From the NCBI GenBank assembly GCA_036897485.1, contig JAYMTF010000749.1:1-30713 (forward strand): DNA of 30,713 nt, given 5' to 3'. Of this stretch, positions 1-10,100 are shown in pieces; within the stretch, counting starts at the first letter, position 1; each line of letters begins with the position of its first letter. The notes beneath the pieces are model-generated. The model saw nothing but the letters and a program-made list of their open reading frames with translations, ran no database searches and was not told the DNA's origin. A program made the position numbers and the translations under genes. The DNA is from Pelargonium nanum (taxonomy: Eukaryota; Streptophyta; Magnoliopsida; Geraniales; Geraniaceae).

Positions 1-191
1 AAATTTCAACAAAATCTATAATATGATTGTCTTATCTTTTTCATAACATGAAATTCAAATAGTTTAAATATTCTATCTATAAATATTATTTTTATTGTAT
101 ATTTAATTATAAAGAATTAGTTAGAAATGACATGTGGCACAAAATTACATATTGAAATCGCAACATGTCATTCAATTAGATAGTTAATTAG

Positions 192-220
192 AATTGGGAG
201 ATGACACGTGTCGTCCAATT
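192..220. repeat. imperfect inverted repeat centred on a G-box
   Basis: The core GACACGTGTC at 203-212 is a perfect 10-base palindrome containing the G-box CACGTG. It is flanked by AATTGG on the left and CCAATT on the right, so the inverted symmetry extends across about 29 bases with a small asymmetry. It could be a transposon end or a bZIP/bHLH site. No nearby gene start supports a promoter role. Confidence 0.45.
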
Positions 221-240
221 AAATAGGGACTCCTCTTTAA

Positions 241-259
241 TATATATATATATATATAT
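241..259. repeat. TA dinucleotide microsatellite
   Basis: An uninterrupted run of about nine TA units in AT-rich intergenic sequence. Likely polymorphic in length. Confidence 0.9.
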
Positions 260-363
260 TAGATGTTATTACCATAATCAAATGCTCGTGTACGGAAAGG
301 ACTTCCTAAACAAGAGAATCTTCACTAATTATTTTAAGATGAAATACTAAAAATGGATCCCTT

Positions 364-437
364 GCTTTATGGGTCTCTTGAAATGGACTGAGAGCCCAAT
401 AGATCTCTTCCTTTATGGGGTCTCTTGAAATGGACTG
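364..437. repeat. two direct copies of a 27-28 base unit
   Basis: A unit beginning near GCTTTATGGG and ending in GAAATGGACTG occurs at 364-390 and again at 410-437, separated by 19 bases. The second copy has one extra G and otherwise differs by one base at its left edge. This is a small recent tandem duplication with no gene attached. Confidence 0.8.
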
Positions 438-1383
438 CCATAAATTGTGACATAACGACCCAAAGAAGTTAACCCTTATTGCCTTATTGGGCAGTACTTA
501 GCCGTATAATCCAACAGACTAGTCAATTCCTGCTCATCCTAAGCAATGGACAGGTGAAGAATTAACTTTGATCAATGCTTTGTAATGATGTTGGTGTGCA
601 TCGTTTGTTCAATGTGTGTTTATTGTGCTCGATGTCCATGGATAAGGCTGATCTTGTAAAGAACCAATAATCCGATTGTAGAACTTTTGGGTGTCGGGGA
701 CAAGTGGAATTATAGCGAGCTCGAGAGTGTAGCGGATCTTTATAACGCGTATGAAAGATGTGGATGATTTGAGTGGCATGCATTTAATTTCCTCGGAGAT
801 ATATTTGAAGGAACATGGGGTCAAGCGTGAATGCGTCAAATAGAAGGGGGAGTTTGCGGAAATTGACATTTGTGCTATGTTGTGCGAGCGCCTGTTATGG
901 TTGCTAGAGTGCCTTCTAGGATGGTTCGAGGTGGATAAATAACAACTTGAACGCTTGGCGCAAGGAAGCAACGAGAGAGCAACTCCACAAATAGGGTATC
1001 GTGGATTGAGTGGGGAAGAATGTTACACCTTGAAAGAATGAGTCTTTCCTAATGTGTTTTTATTGTGCTTGATGAATAAGGGCGATCCCTTCCTCTTAAT
1101 ACAGGAGTTTAATTAAAGCGCCGCACGGAGCCGGTTCTATTGATTCGTGACAATAGTGAGTTAAATCTATGGTCCTTAGAAACTGGGATTCATGTCTCCA
1201 TTGTTGATTTAGACAATGAAAGATCATATATTTCCATACTATAATTCCTCCATATGAGCTTATTTTATTGGATACTCCAGAAACTTGATTAGATACAATA
1301 CCAGCAAATGTTCATTAATTTACATAATCCACAAAGAGCAGAAAAGGTTAAGAAGATGCTACAATGCATTTTTACAATATCTC

Positions 1384-2037
1384 TCAGTAAACATCTTTCT
1401 GATACTCAGGCTCACAGAACTCACCTCCAAGATCATCACAAGCCTCTCCTGGAAACACCCTGCAATACATTTCAAATTCAACATCATTATGATCATGATT
1501 ATGAAAATAAAAAACACAACAATAATATATTGCACAGATCATACGTTTTGGGGCTGTTGTACTCAAAATACTCTCTATCAACAGCCTCAGGAGCAGTCTT
1601 TGGCTTGCTGCTCTTGCCTTCCTCTGGTTTCAGCTTCACCTCAGGGTACATTTCAACATCACAAGCCTCACCTCCAATTGTCTCACAAGCCTCAGCTGGA
1701 AAAACACTGCAAAACCACACATAGAATCAAATCATCAATCCACTGATAGATCAGACATGCAATGCTTGAAAGTGGTCGCTTCTCTTGAGGTCTCAGGTTC
1801 GAGCCTCGGTTGTTATGCTCGCTGATATAAAAAAAAGGCTTACGAGGTTTGAGAGTTGTAATCAACTGTTGAAGTGTCAGTTGTTGATGATGACTTGGGA
1901 GTGGCTCTGATGGGAGGACATGACAGGAAAGGCTTGAGCTTGGGCATGGACTTCCATGGAGCAGCAAGGGTTTTGGTTTTGGAGGGTGCAATAAGGGGAA
2001 GGGTTGATGATCCAAAGCACAGAGCTGCTTGCTGCAT
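1384..2037 (-). CDS. LIR1: light-regulated protein LIR1, chloroplastic (3 exons)
   Basis: A small chloroplast protein. In the known family LIR1 is light- and clock-controlled and helps tether ferredoxin-NADP reductase to thylakoid membranes. Coding exons, in transcript order, are 2037-1844, 1706-1545 and 1459-1384, giving 143 aa. Both introns have GT-AG borders and both interrupt codons in phase 2. Residues 1 to about 45 (start MQQAALCFGS) are rich in Ser, Thr, Pro and basic residues and lack acidic ones, as expected of a transit peptide. Two family signature repeats are present: VFPAEACETIGGEAC at residues 66-80 and VFPGEACDDLGGEFC at 120-134, each starting just after a splice junction. The protein ends EPEYQKDVY. 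The length is normal for the family. Light control is inferred from the family. I saw no strong light-response cluster in the upstream sequence. Confidence 0.95.
1757..1836 (+). repeat. tRNA-like SINE fragment in LIR1 intron 1
   Basis: Most of the 137-base first intron of LIR1 is a segment with a good RNA polymerase III box B, GGTTCGAGCC at 1796-1805, ending in an A-rich tail near 1829-1836. The words around the box B (CTTCTC, GAGGTC, then the box) recur in AGD3 intron 18 near 7420-7445, so both look like copies of one SINE family. A clear box A is missing, so this copy is probably 5'-truncated or decayed. Confidence 0.5.
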
Positions 2038-2811
2038 TTTCTGATGGTGGATCTAGATTTTGCAATGTAGCTAGAACAGCACTACTCTCTACTCACTACT
2101 TGAGAAAGATAAGGGAGTGGATAAGGTTATTTTTATTTGACCAAAATTGTGGTGGGGAGGCTTTGTGGGGTGAGGTGTGCCAATCCACCTTTTGTTTTGT
2201 ATTTTGCCTTCAAATAGTTGGGTATTATCCATTTTCTGTCTTTTCCACAACTTTGTATTTTGCCTTATGTATGAGCTACACTTGACCCTATCTAAGCAGC
2301 TAAGCTCATTATTGGATAAACTTGTGCACAATTCATGATCCACAAGGGTAAAGTAAGAAGAAATTACGCGACATATCATTAAAAGTCTCGAAATTTGTTT
2401 GGTAACACTGTTAGTTCTGCATAAGATATGTCATATAAGTCGAACTTAACAGAGAAGTTGAGACTGACATAAAAGAGGAGAACTCTTACAAAACTCATTT
2501 TAGGACCCCAAGTGAAAAACAAGAGGACTATTTGCCCTAATTTGAGGTAGTTTATTCCATTTTCAATGCATGTATCATTTTTTTCTACTTGAATCACAAA
2601 CAACTGAACAAAAGCCTCCCAAGCAAACCTCCTCCTCTTCTTCTTCTTCTCCTCTCACATGTATCTTCAAAGATGGTATTTTGATGAGATGTTTAGGACT
2701 TTTCACAACCAATCTCCCAATATAAACAGACTGTAATATCATCTGATGATTTTCATTTGAAAAGGAGACAGTGCAAGGAAAGGATGGTGTAGATTGTAGA
2801 TAACACATTTG
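2038..2811 (-). promoter_or_regulatory. LIR1 upstream region
   Basis: Non-coding sequence upstream of LIR1. On the minus strand a TATA-like AAATAAAAATAA lies at 2139-2128, about 90 bases before the ATG, and a CCAAT word lies at 2315-2311. Two GATAAG (I-box) words at 2108-2113 and 2120-2125 sit on the opposite strand between the TATA-like word and the ATG. The phrase TTTGTATTTTGCCTT occurs twice, at 2196-2210 and 2252-2266. A purine-rich run of GAA repeats (minus strand) lies near 2630-2650. All promoter assignments are by position and word match only. Confidence 0.35.
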
Positions 2812-2817
2812 TTATCT
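2798..2817. repeat. short perfect hairpin
   Basis: AGATAACA at 2798-2805 and TGTTATCT at 2810-2817 are exact reverse complements separated by four bases. The stem is only 8 bp and AT-rich. It overlaps the stop codon of the small open frame to its right. No poly-T or other terminator context applies in a plant nucleus, so its meaning is unknown. Confidence 0.6.
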
Positions 2818-3033
2818 CACAGCTGTAATGTGTAGCAAAAGTGACAGTTCATTTGATAGTCCCAAGCCAATGAAGTCATGCCTTTTGAGTTTTGACATGG
2901 CTCTTTTGGAAGCATGCCTAGCCACTTTTAGTTTTGGCACCACAATAGAATGTGCATGGCCTCTCTCCTCTCTACCAAACATGCTATCTTTTCCTTTTTG
3001 CACTCTTTTCATGCTCCCTATGCTACCCATGAT
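2812..3033 (-). CDS. possible small basic ORF, unrecognised
   Basis: An open frame on the minus strand from the ATG at 3033-3031 (protein start MGSIGSMKRV) to the stop at 2812. It encodes about 73 aa, is rich in Lys, Arg and Ser, and has a basic middle (KLKVARHASKRAMSKLKRHD). I recognise no domain. The frame stays open leftwards through the TA microsatellite only because TA repeats encode Tyr-Ile. It lies between the CRN 3' end and the LIR1 promoter. It may be a real small peptide gene, a piece of a non-coding RNA, or chance. The opposite strand is also open over the same bases, which weakens the case. Confidence 0.2.
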   Translation of the reverse strand: MMGSIGSMKRVQKGKDSMFGREERGHAHSIVVPKLKVARHASKRAMSKLKRHDFIGLGLSNELSLLLHITAVR

Positions 3034-3036
3034 GAC

Positions 3037-3069
<33 letters not shown>

Positions 3070-3516
3070 TCTATCACATTTGTTTTGGTTCAAGCTTTAT
3101 GTTCTTCAAGCTAACAGACAACAACTAAACTATTTTTCAGATCAATACACAGCAAGCTACCTAACCTGGATCATTCAGTCTTTTTAGGGTACAACAAAGC
3201 TCTATTAAATTAAGCTAAAAATGCTTCTGATAAAAGAAAAATGCCAAACAGTTCAAAAGAAAATGGTCTGTTGTTTCATAAAAGTTGTTTCAAGTAATGA
3301 GACCCACCATGATTATAAGTTAAAAACATAATAATTCATATGTCTCTACATTCTGATCCAATTTTTCATATACAGAATACCATATTTCAATAACAATAAC
3401 AAGCAAATATGAGATGGTGAGAAGCTAAACACAAAAATGCAGCACTCACTATCATAAATTTCGCAAAATCGAATTTCAATAATCTATAATCATTCAATTA
3501 CACTCACATTGGTTGT
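3034..3516. other. spacer downstream of CRN
   Basis: AT-rich non-coding sequence immediately downstream of the CRN stop codon. The part nearest 3516 is expected to hold the CRN 3' untranslated region, but I could not fix a poly(A) site. Apart from the TA microsatellite I see no other structure. Confidence 0.5.
3037..3062. repeat. TA dinucleotide microsatellite
   Basis: About 13 uninterrupted TA units followed by a short CA run. A likely length-variable marker between the LIR1 and CRN loci. Confidence 0.9.
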
Positions 3517-5529
3517 TCAAAAACTGTGCAGCTGGGTGAGCATGGAAACAAGCTCGTCACTTGAAGGCCTGTCGGCAGGCAAATCAGAGAGGCAAACAAC
3601 AGCAATTCTCACTGCCATCAACATCTCGTCTTCCTCCATTTCTTCGCCGAGAATACTCTTGTCGAGTGCTTCTCGTGCGTCCCCTGCTTGTTGCAAGTGC
3701 CGCAGCCACTGTCCCAAGCTCCCTCCATTGGCTGCTTCGCCAAAAAATGGATCCGTTGGGTCTCTACCCGTTAATAAAACGCCCAATATCATCCCAAAGC
3801 TGAAGATGTCACTCTTATCAGTATACCTATAGACAATAATAACTTAGAATCTTCAACACAACATTATATAAACTAGGTTATGACCATAGCAACAAAAGAA
3901 GAAAGTTTCACGAGTTACAAACTAAAGTACTCGTCTAGATGAACCAGTTTGCTTAAAAAAAATGTTTTGCAAGTTTCAGCAAACAAGTAGGAAGTTTTCC
4001 TAACAAACGGGTAAAGCTAAATTTATTCCAAAAACCAATCGCTAATTATTCAACCATGAATCCGAAAAAGCTGTGTTCTTCGTGGGAATATCCAACCAAT
4101 CTGCTTCATTAGGCAACAACCTAATGCCAAGTGACTAAAACAGAGAAGATATCGCAAAACACGAACTTGAACTCAAAATCTTCGCAAGAAAGACATATGG
4201 AATCATTTTGCTACCGAATCCCATCCATTATTTGACTCCAAAAATACCTCCAAACCTCCCTTTTCAGACGAATCTGATACACACCTGCAAATTGCACCAC
4301 TCACGGTCGCGTACACACATTACGGCCTACAGCACTAATACGCTTCACCATCCAATTGCTAACAATTCAACCATCAAGCCGAAAAAGTTATGTTCTTCAT
4401 GGGAACTTCCAACCAATACGCTTCATTAGGGAACAACCTAATGTCAGACCATCTTCCCTAACCATTCTAATAAGCATATTGTAAAACAGGCAATTTAAAC
4501 TCAATTTCATGCCAAAATTTCTGGATATTATTCACAACTGAAGGTGCTAAACATCAAGTCCAACAAGTTTCGCATTCAGCAACATTACTTCTCAAGAACA
4601 ACGAAAACTTGTTAAAATTAAAACCACATATCTAAATAGCTATACCTGCAATTTTGGAAAATTTCTGGAGCAGTGTAGCCAGATGCTGCTCTATCCAAAT
4701 GGGGCATGAGCTTAGCCAACCCACAATCTGCCATTCTTGGTTCAAACTCTGCATCCAACATCACATTCGCCGGCTTCAAATTGTAGTGCAGAACTTGAGG
4801 GACACAAACAAAATGGAGGAACTGAAGCCCCTTGATCACTCCAACCGCAATCCGAAGCCGAATCTCCCAGCCAAGCTGTAACTGATTATCCTTAACTCTA
4901 CTCATGGCATCTTCAAGGCTTCCAGTTGGAACATAATCATAAACCAGAGAGAACCTAAGGCGGTCGCGAACATAAGCCCGCAAGATCATCACATTCCTAT
5001 GCTTCAAGCTGGCTAGCATTTCCAATTCTTGCTGCACCTTTCTCTTGATTGACCTCCTATGAGCCTCAGGAGAGCCACTCTCAAAGGGCTCAAGCTTCTT
5101 GATTGCGAAACTGAGCCCATTGTCAAGAACCGTTTTGTAGTACTTGCCACCGGGGCTCGAACCAAGCAGCTGATTTTCACTTGCAAGAGCTGATTCCAGC
5201 TTCTTGGGAGCAATTTCAGGGGCAAATATGACTGGTCCTTTGAGGATTGGTGTCCGGTTCACATACCGGACAAAGTTTCGGATAAGAAAAGCAACAAGAA
5301 GGGAAAAAATTAAACCAGTTAAAACTCCTAATATGATGCTCAGTGCAATTCTCTTAACTCCAATCTTGAATTCAGGTTGTGTGGATGGTGATGGAGGCTC
5401 TGATGAGGACATGTGCTTAACCATCCTTTCTTGGCATTGCACAGTGGTTTGAGGAAAGCACAAAACAAAGAGAAAAAGCAGGTTTGTGGCCTTTCTGCTG
5501 AAATGGAGAACTAAACCTCTCCTCGCCAT
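3517..5529 (-). CDS. CRN: CORYNE, membrane-anchored receptor-like pseudokinase (2 exons)
   Basis: CRN pairs with the receptor-like protein CLV2 at the plasma membrane and relays CLE peptide signals that limit stem-cell number and shape roots and vasculature (family knowledge). Exons are 5529-4646 and 3826-3517, joined inside an Arg codon, giving 397 aa. A hydrophobic N-terminal stretch lies at about 15-32, then a short Ser/Pro-rich outer segment with no leucine-rich repeats, then a transmembrane helix at about 61-83. The kinase-like domain follows. The ATP-site Lys is kept (FAIKK, K144). The catalytic HRD is HYN at 248-250 and the DFG is DCG at 268-270, so this is a pseudokinase, as known for CRN. 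The C-terminus DELVSMLTQLHSF is the family ending. The 819-base intron contains duplications listed separately. Confidence 0.95.
4037..4443. repeat. direct repeat of about 90 bases inside the CRN intron
   Basis: Copy A (about 4037-4126) and copy B (about 4354-4443) run in the same direction 317 bases apart. They share long words such as TTCAACCAT, CCGAAAAAG, TTCCAACCAAT-like and GCTTCATTAGG, then AACAACCTAATG. Identity by eye is roughly 85%. Both lie wholly within the intron between 3827 and 4645. Between them sits the segment that resembles CRN upstream DNA. Confidence 0.75.
4155..4232. repeat. intron segment resembling CRN upstream sequence
   Basis: This segment aligns with 5706-5775, which lies about 180-245 bases upstream of the CRN start codon, in the same orientation. 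Shared words include CGAACTTG, CAAGAAAGAC and GAATCATTTTG, then TACC and CCCAT. The intron copy carries one short insertion of about eight bases. Identity by eye is about 80% outside the gap. It looks like an old local duplication of promoter or leader DNA into the intron, or two copies of one small repeat. Confidence 0.65.
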
Positions 5530-6470
5530 GTGAAAGCAACAAAGCTCAAAGCTTCAATGAAAAATGGAAGCAAAACTGTTCCCAATACAAAACCCACCAA
5601 AAAGCTCCCATTTTTACTGCATCCCAGAAAGCAAAACGACGAGACCCAACTCCGGCTCCGGCGCCGGCGAACTGTACGAACTGCTTCACAGGTCTCCAAA
5701 GGCTTCAAAACGCGAACTTGCACTCACAAGAAAGACGCATAGAATCATTTTGTTACCAAAACCCATCATTTTCCCAGAAATGAGGTCGCTTTCTTCGCGA
5801 ACAGCTTCTATTATTGTCCTTGTACTGAAACCCAAACACGAAAAATAAATATAACCCCAATGTGTTTCATTTTCTACTGTATATATATATTATTAAAAAA
5901 TTACAAACAACAAGGACTAATACAGAAACAGAGCTCGTATTGTTGAGACTTGAGAGAGTCTATCTCTTTCCCGCCTTAGAGACGAGTCCGACACGTATCT
6001 GGGACTGGTGGGGCCCAACTGCCACGTGTGCAGGAGCATTGCCGTATCGCTGTCACGGGACCGAAAGCGAAGCATCGAACTTCGTGAGGCTAGGAGGAGA
6101 CGGAAGATCCTGCCCGTCCGTCGACCTCGTACGGGATCTTAGCCGTTGAAAGGTAACCACGGGAATTTATACGAAGAGTTTTTTTTTTTTTTTTTAATTA
6201 TACAAATGCGAGTGTCTTATAGTGGGATTAGTAAAGTTCTTAACTTTATTTTCGTCCGAATAATTTGCTTTTCCCATTTTTTTCTTTTCTTTTCTTTTCC
6301 TAGATATATTATCTGCATGTTTTTATATCTTTTGGCCAATATCTTTTGTTTTGAATCTTTTGATAAGGAACCAAATGTGCGTAGTGATAAAATGATTTGG
6401 TTGTTTCTGGGATCGACATGTGTCGATATTGGAAGCACATCACACTATCAAATGTCTAAATGTAGTCTAC
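5530..6470 (-). promoter_or_regulatory. CRN upstream region
   Basis: Non-coding sequence between the CRN start and the AGD3 3' end. A G-box, CACGTG, is at 6023-6028 in a GC-richer block (about 5980-6150). A T-run lies near 6181-6195, and a C/T-rich tract with CTTTT repeats near 6280-6300. A palindrome, ATCGACA-TG-TGTCGAT, is at 6412-6427. No TATA word can be singled out: a TATATATAT run at 5881-5890 is about 355 bases from the ATG. Open frames here match nothing I know. Confidence 0.4.
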
Positions 6471-7132
6471 CTATTTTCGTAAACTGACCCGTATACAACC
6501 CAAATTCGACGGGGACCCAACATCCTTAAAACCAACCAGACCGATGTCCCCAATCAGAATAGGACACGAGTCGGAGAATGAGGCAAAAAATGACCCCAAC
6601 GGGGTACGGGGATCACAGAACCCGTCCCTACCTTCACTAGTTGAAAAGCAGAGCCGAACAGAGAACAAAGGCACGAAAAAAAAGAGCTCCCTTTCAATAT
6701 TTGTTCAGCTTACACCAAAGATTTACAGTCACAAAGAAGATTGGCCAGAAGAAACCAATGTACAAATTAAGCAACAACAAAAAATCCCTACACAAAATTC
6801 TCAAAGCTCCACAAGAAAGGAAGAAAATAAATAGAAACACATTACATTACACAGCCCTTCTGTGAAAGCTTCCAGCAGTTCCCAAAACAGTGGGGCCGAA
6901 ATACAAATCCTGGATGATAATTTACACGGGATGCCGCCCAGAGGGCAGGCAAGCCAACCTACCACTCTCCTCTAAACCCCTGAGACCATTTGTGCAAATC
7001 TTCTTCTTCTACTACTTCAAGGGACAACCAGCGCTCAAAATATGAATATAATTTATGCAAAAATCAACTAGTTCTTTTCATCTATATCCTTATCTTATAG
7101 GCTTTTTGGCTCCAATATAATTGATAACCTTT
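6471..7132 (-). other. AGD3 3' flank and adjoining repeat-like sequence
   Basis: The part nearest 7132 should be the AGD3 3' untranslated region, since it follows the AGD3 stop directly on the minus strand. From about 6490 to 6640 there is a block rich in CCCC, GGGG and ACGGGG words with a more balanced composition, resembling a decayed dispersed repeat. I cannot name it. No gene is supported. Confidence 0.4.
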
Positions 7133-10100
7133 TCAGTATACCATCTTGCATGAATATAATCCATTTGAATCTGATAGTAGAGCAAGGACCTCATTGTCCC
7201 CAAAGTTCGAGTCAGATGCAAGCTCCACCGGAGTCTTACCTTCATATACAGCATGTGGGTCCGCTCCCCTGAAATTGCATGAGGGACACATTAGTAACTT
7301 GATATACACCACATAGTCGTCAAAAGGGTGATGTCATCAATAAAATAAGAATTGAAAAGTTCAAAATTATTAGGTCGGAAAGCTGTTAAGGCACCCAAGG
7401 GCACAGCCCAATGGCATCACTTCTCAAGTAGAGGTCGTAGGCTTGATCTTGTAGGGTGTGGAAGCGAGGGAAGAGCTATATCCCTGCTGTCTAGCTCAGC
7501 CCATTGAGCCAAAATAAATTATTACAAACATAACAATGATATAGTGAGGGTTTCGAGAGTCACCTTGCAAGAAGCAATTTTGCCAATGCAGCTCTGCCTC
7601 TGAGAATACAACGGTGGAGAGGTGTTTGACCTCTTGCATTCGTTTGATTTATATTTGCACCATACTGTAGGAGGAGCTCCAGCATGCCAATGTCTGCAGT
7701 TTCACAAGCAAGGTGAAGCAGGGTGCACCCTTCTATATCCTCCATGATATGGCCATCAGTTGTACTTGACAGGTCCAAAGGGCTAGTAGAGGAGCTGTCC
7801 AATGAATCCCCTCTAAAACAGCTAGTACTATGTTGGAGGCTTGGTTGCTCTTGCAGTAACATCACTTTGGCAAGCGTTAGAGAAGAGCTAGACAATGCTT
7901 GCTCATAGATAGTATTGACATCTGCTTCAGAATTAACAATGTGGCGATATACAGCTTTCTTGTCATTAGAGCGAACAGCCTCCCAGATCTGATGTGCCAC
8001 CGACTGAGGATGATTACTGCTCTTCTTGCGAACAAAAAGCTTTTCAGCATACTGTAATCAAAAGGAAATGTACATTCACTTCAACACTTCAAAACAATCT
8101 GAACTGATTACCAAGTATGAAGGGTGATTTATTATCTAAAACACTAGAAATGCAGACAGTTTTGAATAACTTGAATGTTGATCAAAGCTTTTGTAAAATA
8201 AATTATTAATAATAAACACTTTTTTCACCAAGAATAATCACACCATATTGTTAGGCAAAAGACCACTAAACTGAATAGAATAAATGGAGTAAGGATATTT
8301 GGGCATACCTTGGCATGAATGAACTTCTCCTTTACTGATATAGGATCAGAGTGAATAGGTTTGCTAACAAAAACCAGCTGTGGCTTATCAGACTTGTGTA
8401 ACCTTCACCCACGGTATAATAAGTGTAAGTTAGGACCACCCAGCTAAATATAATTTATTTAATGCAAATGAAGAAATAGAATTATATCTCAATAACAATT
8501 GAGAATCTTTACCCTGCAGGTACAAGTTCAACCTGAATGGCACTTCTTGATTGCAACTGTTCCTCCCAGACTGAGTTAGCAAAGGTATTGCCCAAAGACT
8601 GAAACAAATTTATGACAGAAGGCTCCCATACTTTGACATCGAGCGTAAGAGACCTTACCTGCAAGAGATTACACAATAACCACAGCTCTACAAGTGAGTA
8701 CACAATTATACCATGATTACCTTGGTTGATTTCAGCAGAACATTCAAATTCATACTACGTATGGTCTACTGAAATGATGTATGCATATGTAAAATAATGC
8801 ACCACTAGAAATAGATACAAACATGTCCTCTACCACTATTCAACGACTTATCATAATATCTTAAAGATAATTTTTTTAACACTTTCCAATTTAATTACCC
8901 TAGTTAGGTAGATCGTGTGCAAGCTCTGATAGCTTTGTAACAAATAGATTCCGATTTGAGCTTGCATACAAATACAAATAAGCACTCCTCATTTCTGTGC
9001 AACTAAATTTCATTGAGATGGCATAAATGAAAATATGTGAACTGCAGAGTAAACTGATATACTTTAAATTGGAGTCTAAGTACTTGAGGGATTATTCTAT
9101 GCTGTCCATAGTTCTCTGGTCAATAATACTAACTTAACCAGAGTCTAAGTTGATATTTATCTAACAATTTTTGTGTTTCCAAAGCATGAACTCCACTGTG
9201 CATTGATTCTTGTCAAAATGTAAAACTGTTGCAATACGTTGATTTCTCATGTTAAATCATGAGATTTGATTGGGTAGTAAATCGTGTGATTTGATAGAGC
9301 AAAATATGGGATTTAGGAGTGATTCTTGTAATTTGTTTCCTCCCATGTATTTATCCAATAGCCATGATAAATATAGATTATTAGATTCTTTGTACTAAAC
9401 ACATCAAGTGAGCGGATACATATTTAGCCCTTTGGGGATTTGGGGTGTGGATGTAGCTTATGGCTGAACTACGTTATTTTTATGTATTCACTCTCTTCAT
9501 TCCGTTTCTCTCCCTCATATCATAAATCCTATAATTTCAACCTAATCACAACAGTGTAGATATTCAAATATAGCTCACGGAAGGAGCGTGTGAAAGTGCA
9601 ATTTCATCAAACTTATACAACTTACCTTTGATATATGTACGCCAAGATTCCGGTGAACACCAGAACATTCAATGCAAACAAGAACTCCAAGATTCAAGGA
9701 TGCCCAATCTGGTTCAGGGCCACCACAATCAGCGCATTTATCATTCCCGCACACTCTACGCAATACATCAATTGGCTTCTCACTCGACCTCATCTGTTGT
9801 GAAGTCCTTAAGGAACGTTCATAATGTGCAGAAGTAAGGCACCTCTCTGACGTGTATTCTTCCATAGCAGCATGATCAAAGTCAGAACTTTCAAATGAAC
9901 TGCTCTCACTGGCTGACCGATGATGACTACCTCCCATGGGACTAACAAGAAGACACTGAAATATATGGGACTACAATCATTAAAGGTGCTATAAAAATCA
10001 TTAGAAATATGATTGTGCATAAGTTCATTATAATTACCCTCTCAGGAGCCTGTGAACTAAGTAATGAAGCAATCACCCCTGTTATCTTCTCAATCCAATC

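Larger units (their letters stand above)
1..1383. other. gene-free, repeat-like region left of LIR1
   Basis: No coding model is supportable here. The stretch is AT-rich, with a TA microsatellite at 241-259, a G-box-centred palindrome at 192-220 and a tandem duplication at 364-437. From about 560 to 1090 the base composition is more balanced, and a phrase of about 40 bases near 611-652 recurs imperfectly near 1050-1088 in the same orientation. That looks like decayed mobile-element sequence, but I cannot name a family. The open frames of 60-120 codons at 562-971 on the minus strand match no family I recognise and are probably chance. Confidence 0.5.

Noticed and set aside
1285..1746. Plus-strand frames of 138-153 codons
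   Set aside because: They run antisense across LIR1 exons 2 and 3 and its introns. The LIR1 reading on the minus strand explains the openness.
3037..3062. TA repeat as a TATA promoter for the small ORF at 2812-3033
   Set aside because: It is a microsatellite directly abutting the ATG, leaving no room for a leader.
5862..6149. Plus-strand frame of 95 codons in the CRN upstream region
   Set aside because: No domain, biased by a GC-richer promoter block, and on the opposite strand to the gene it precedes.
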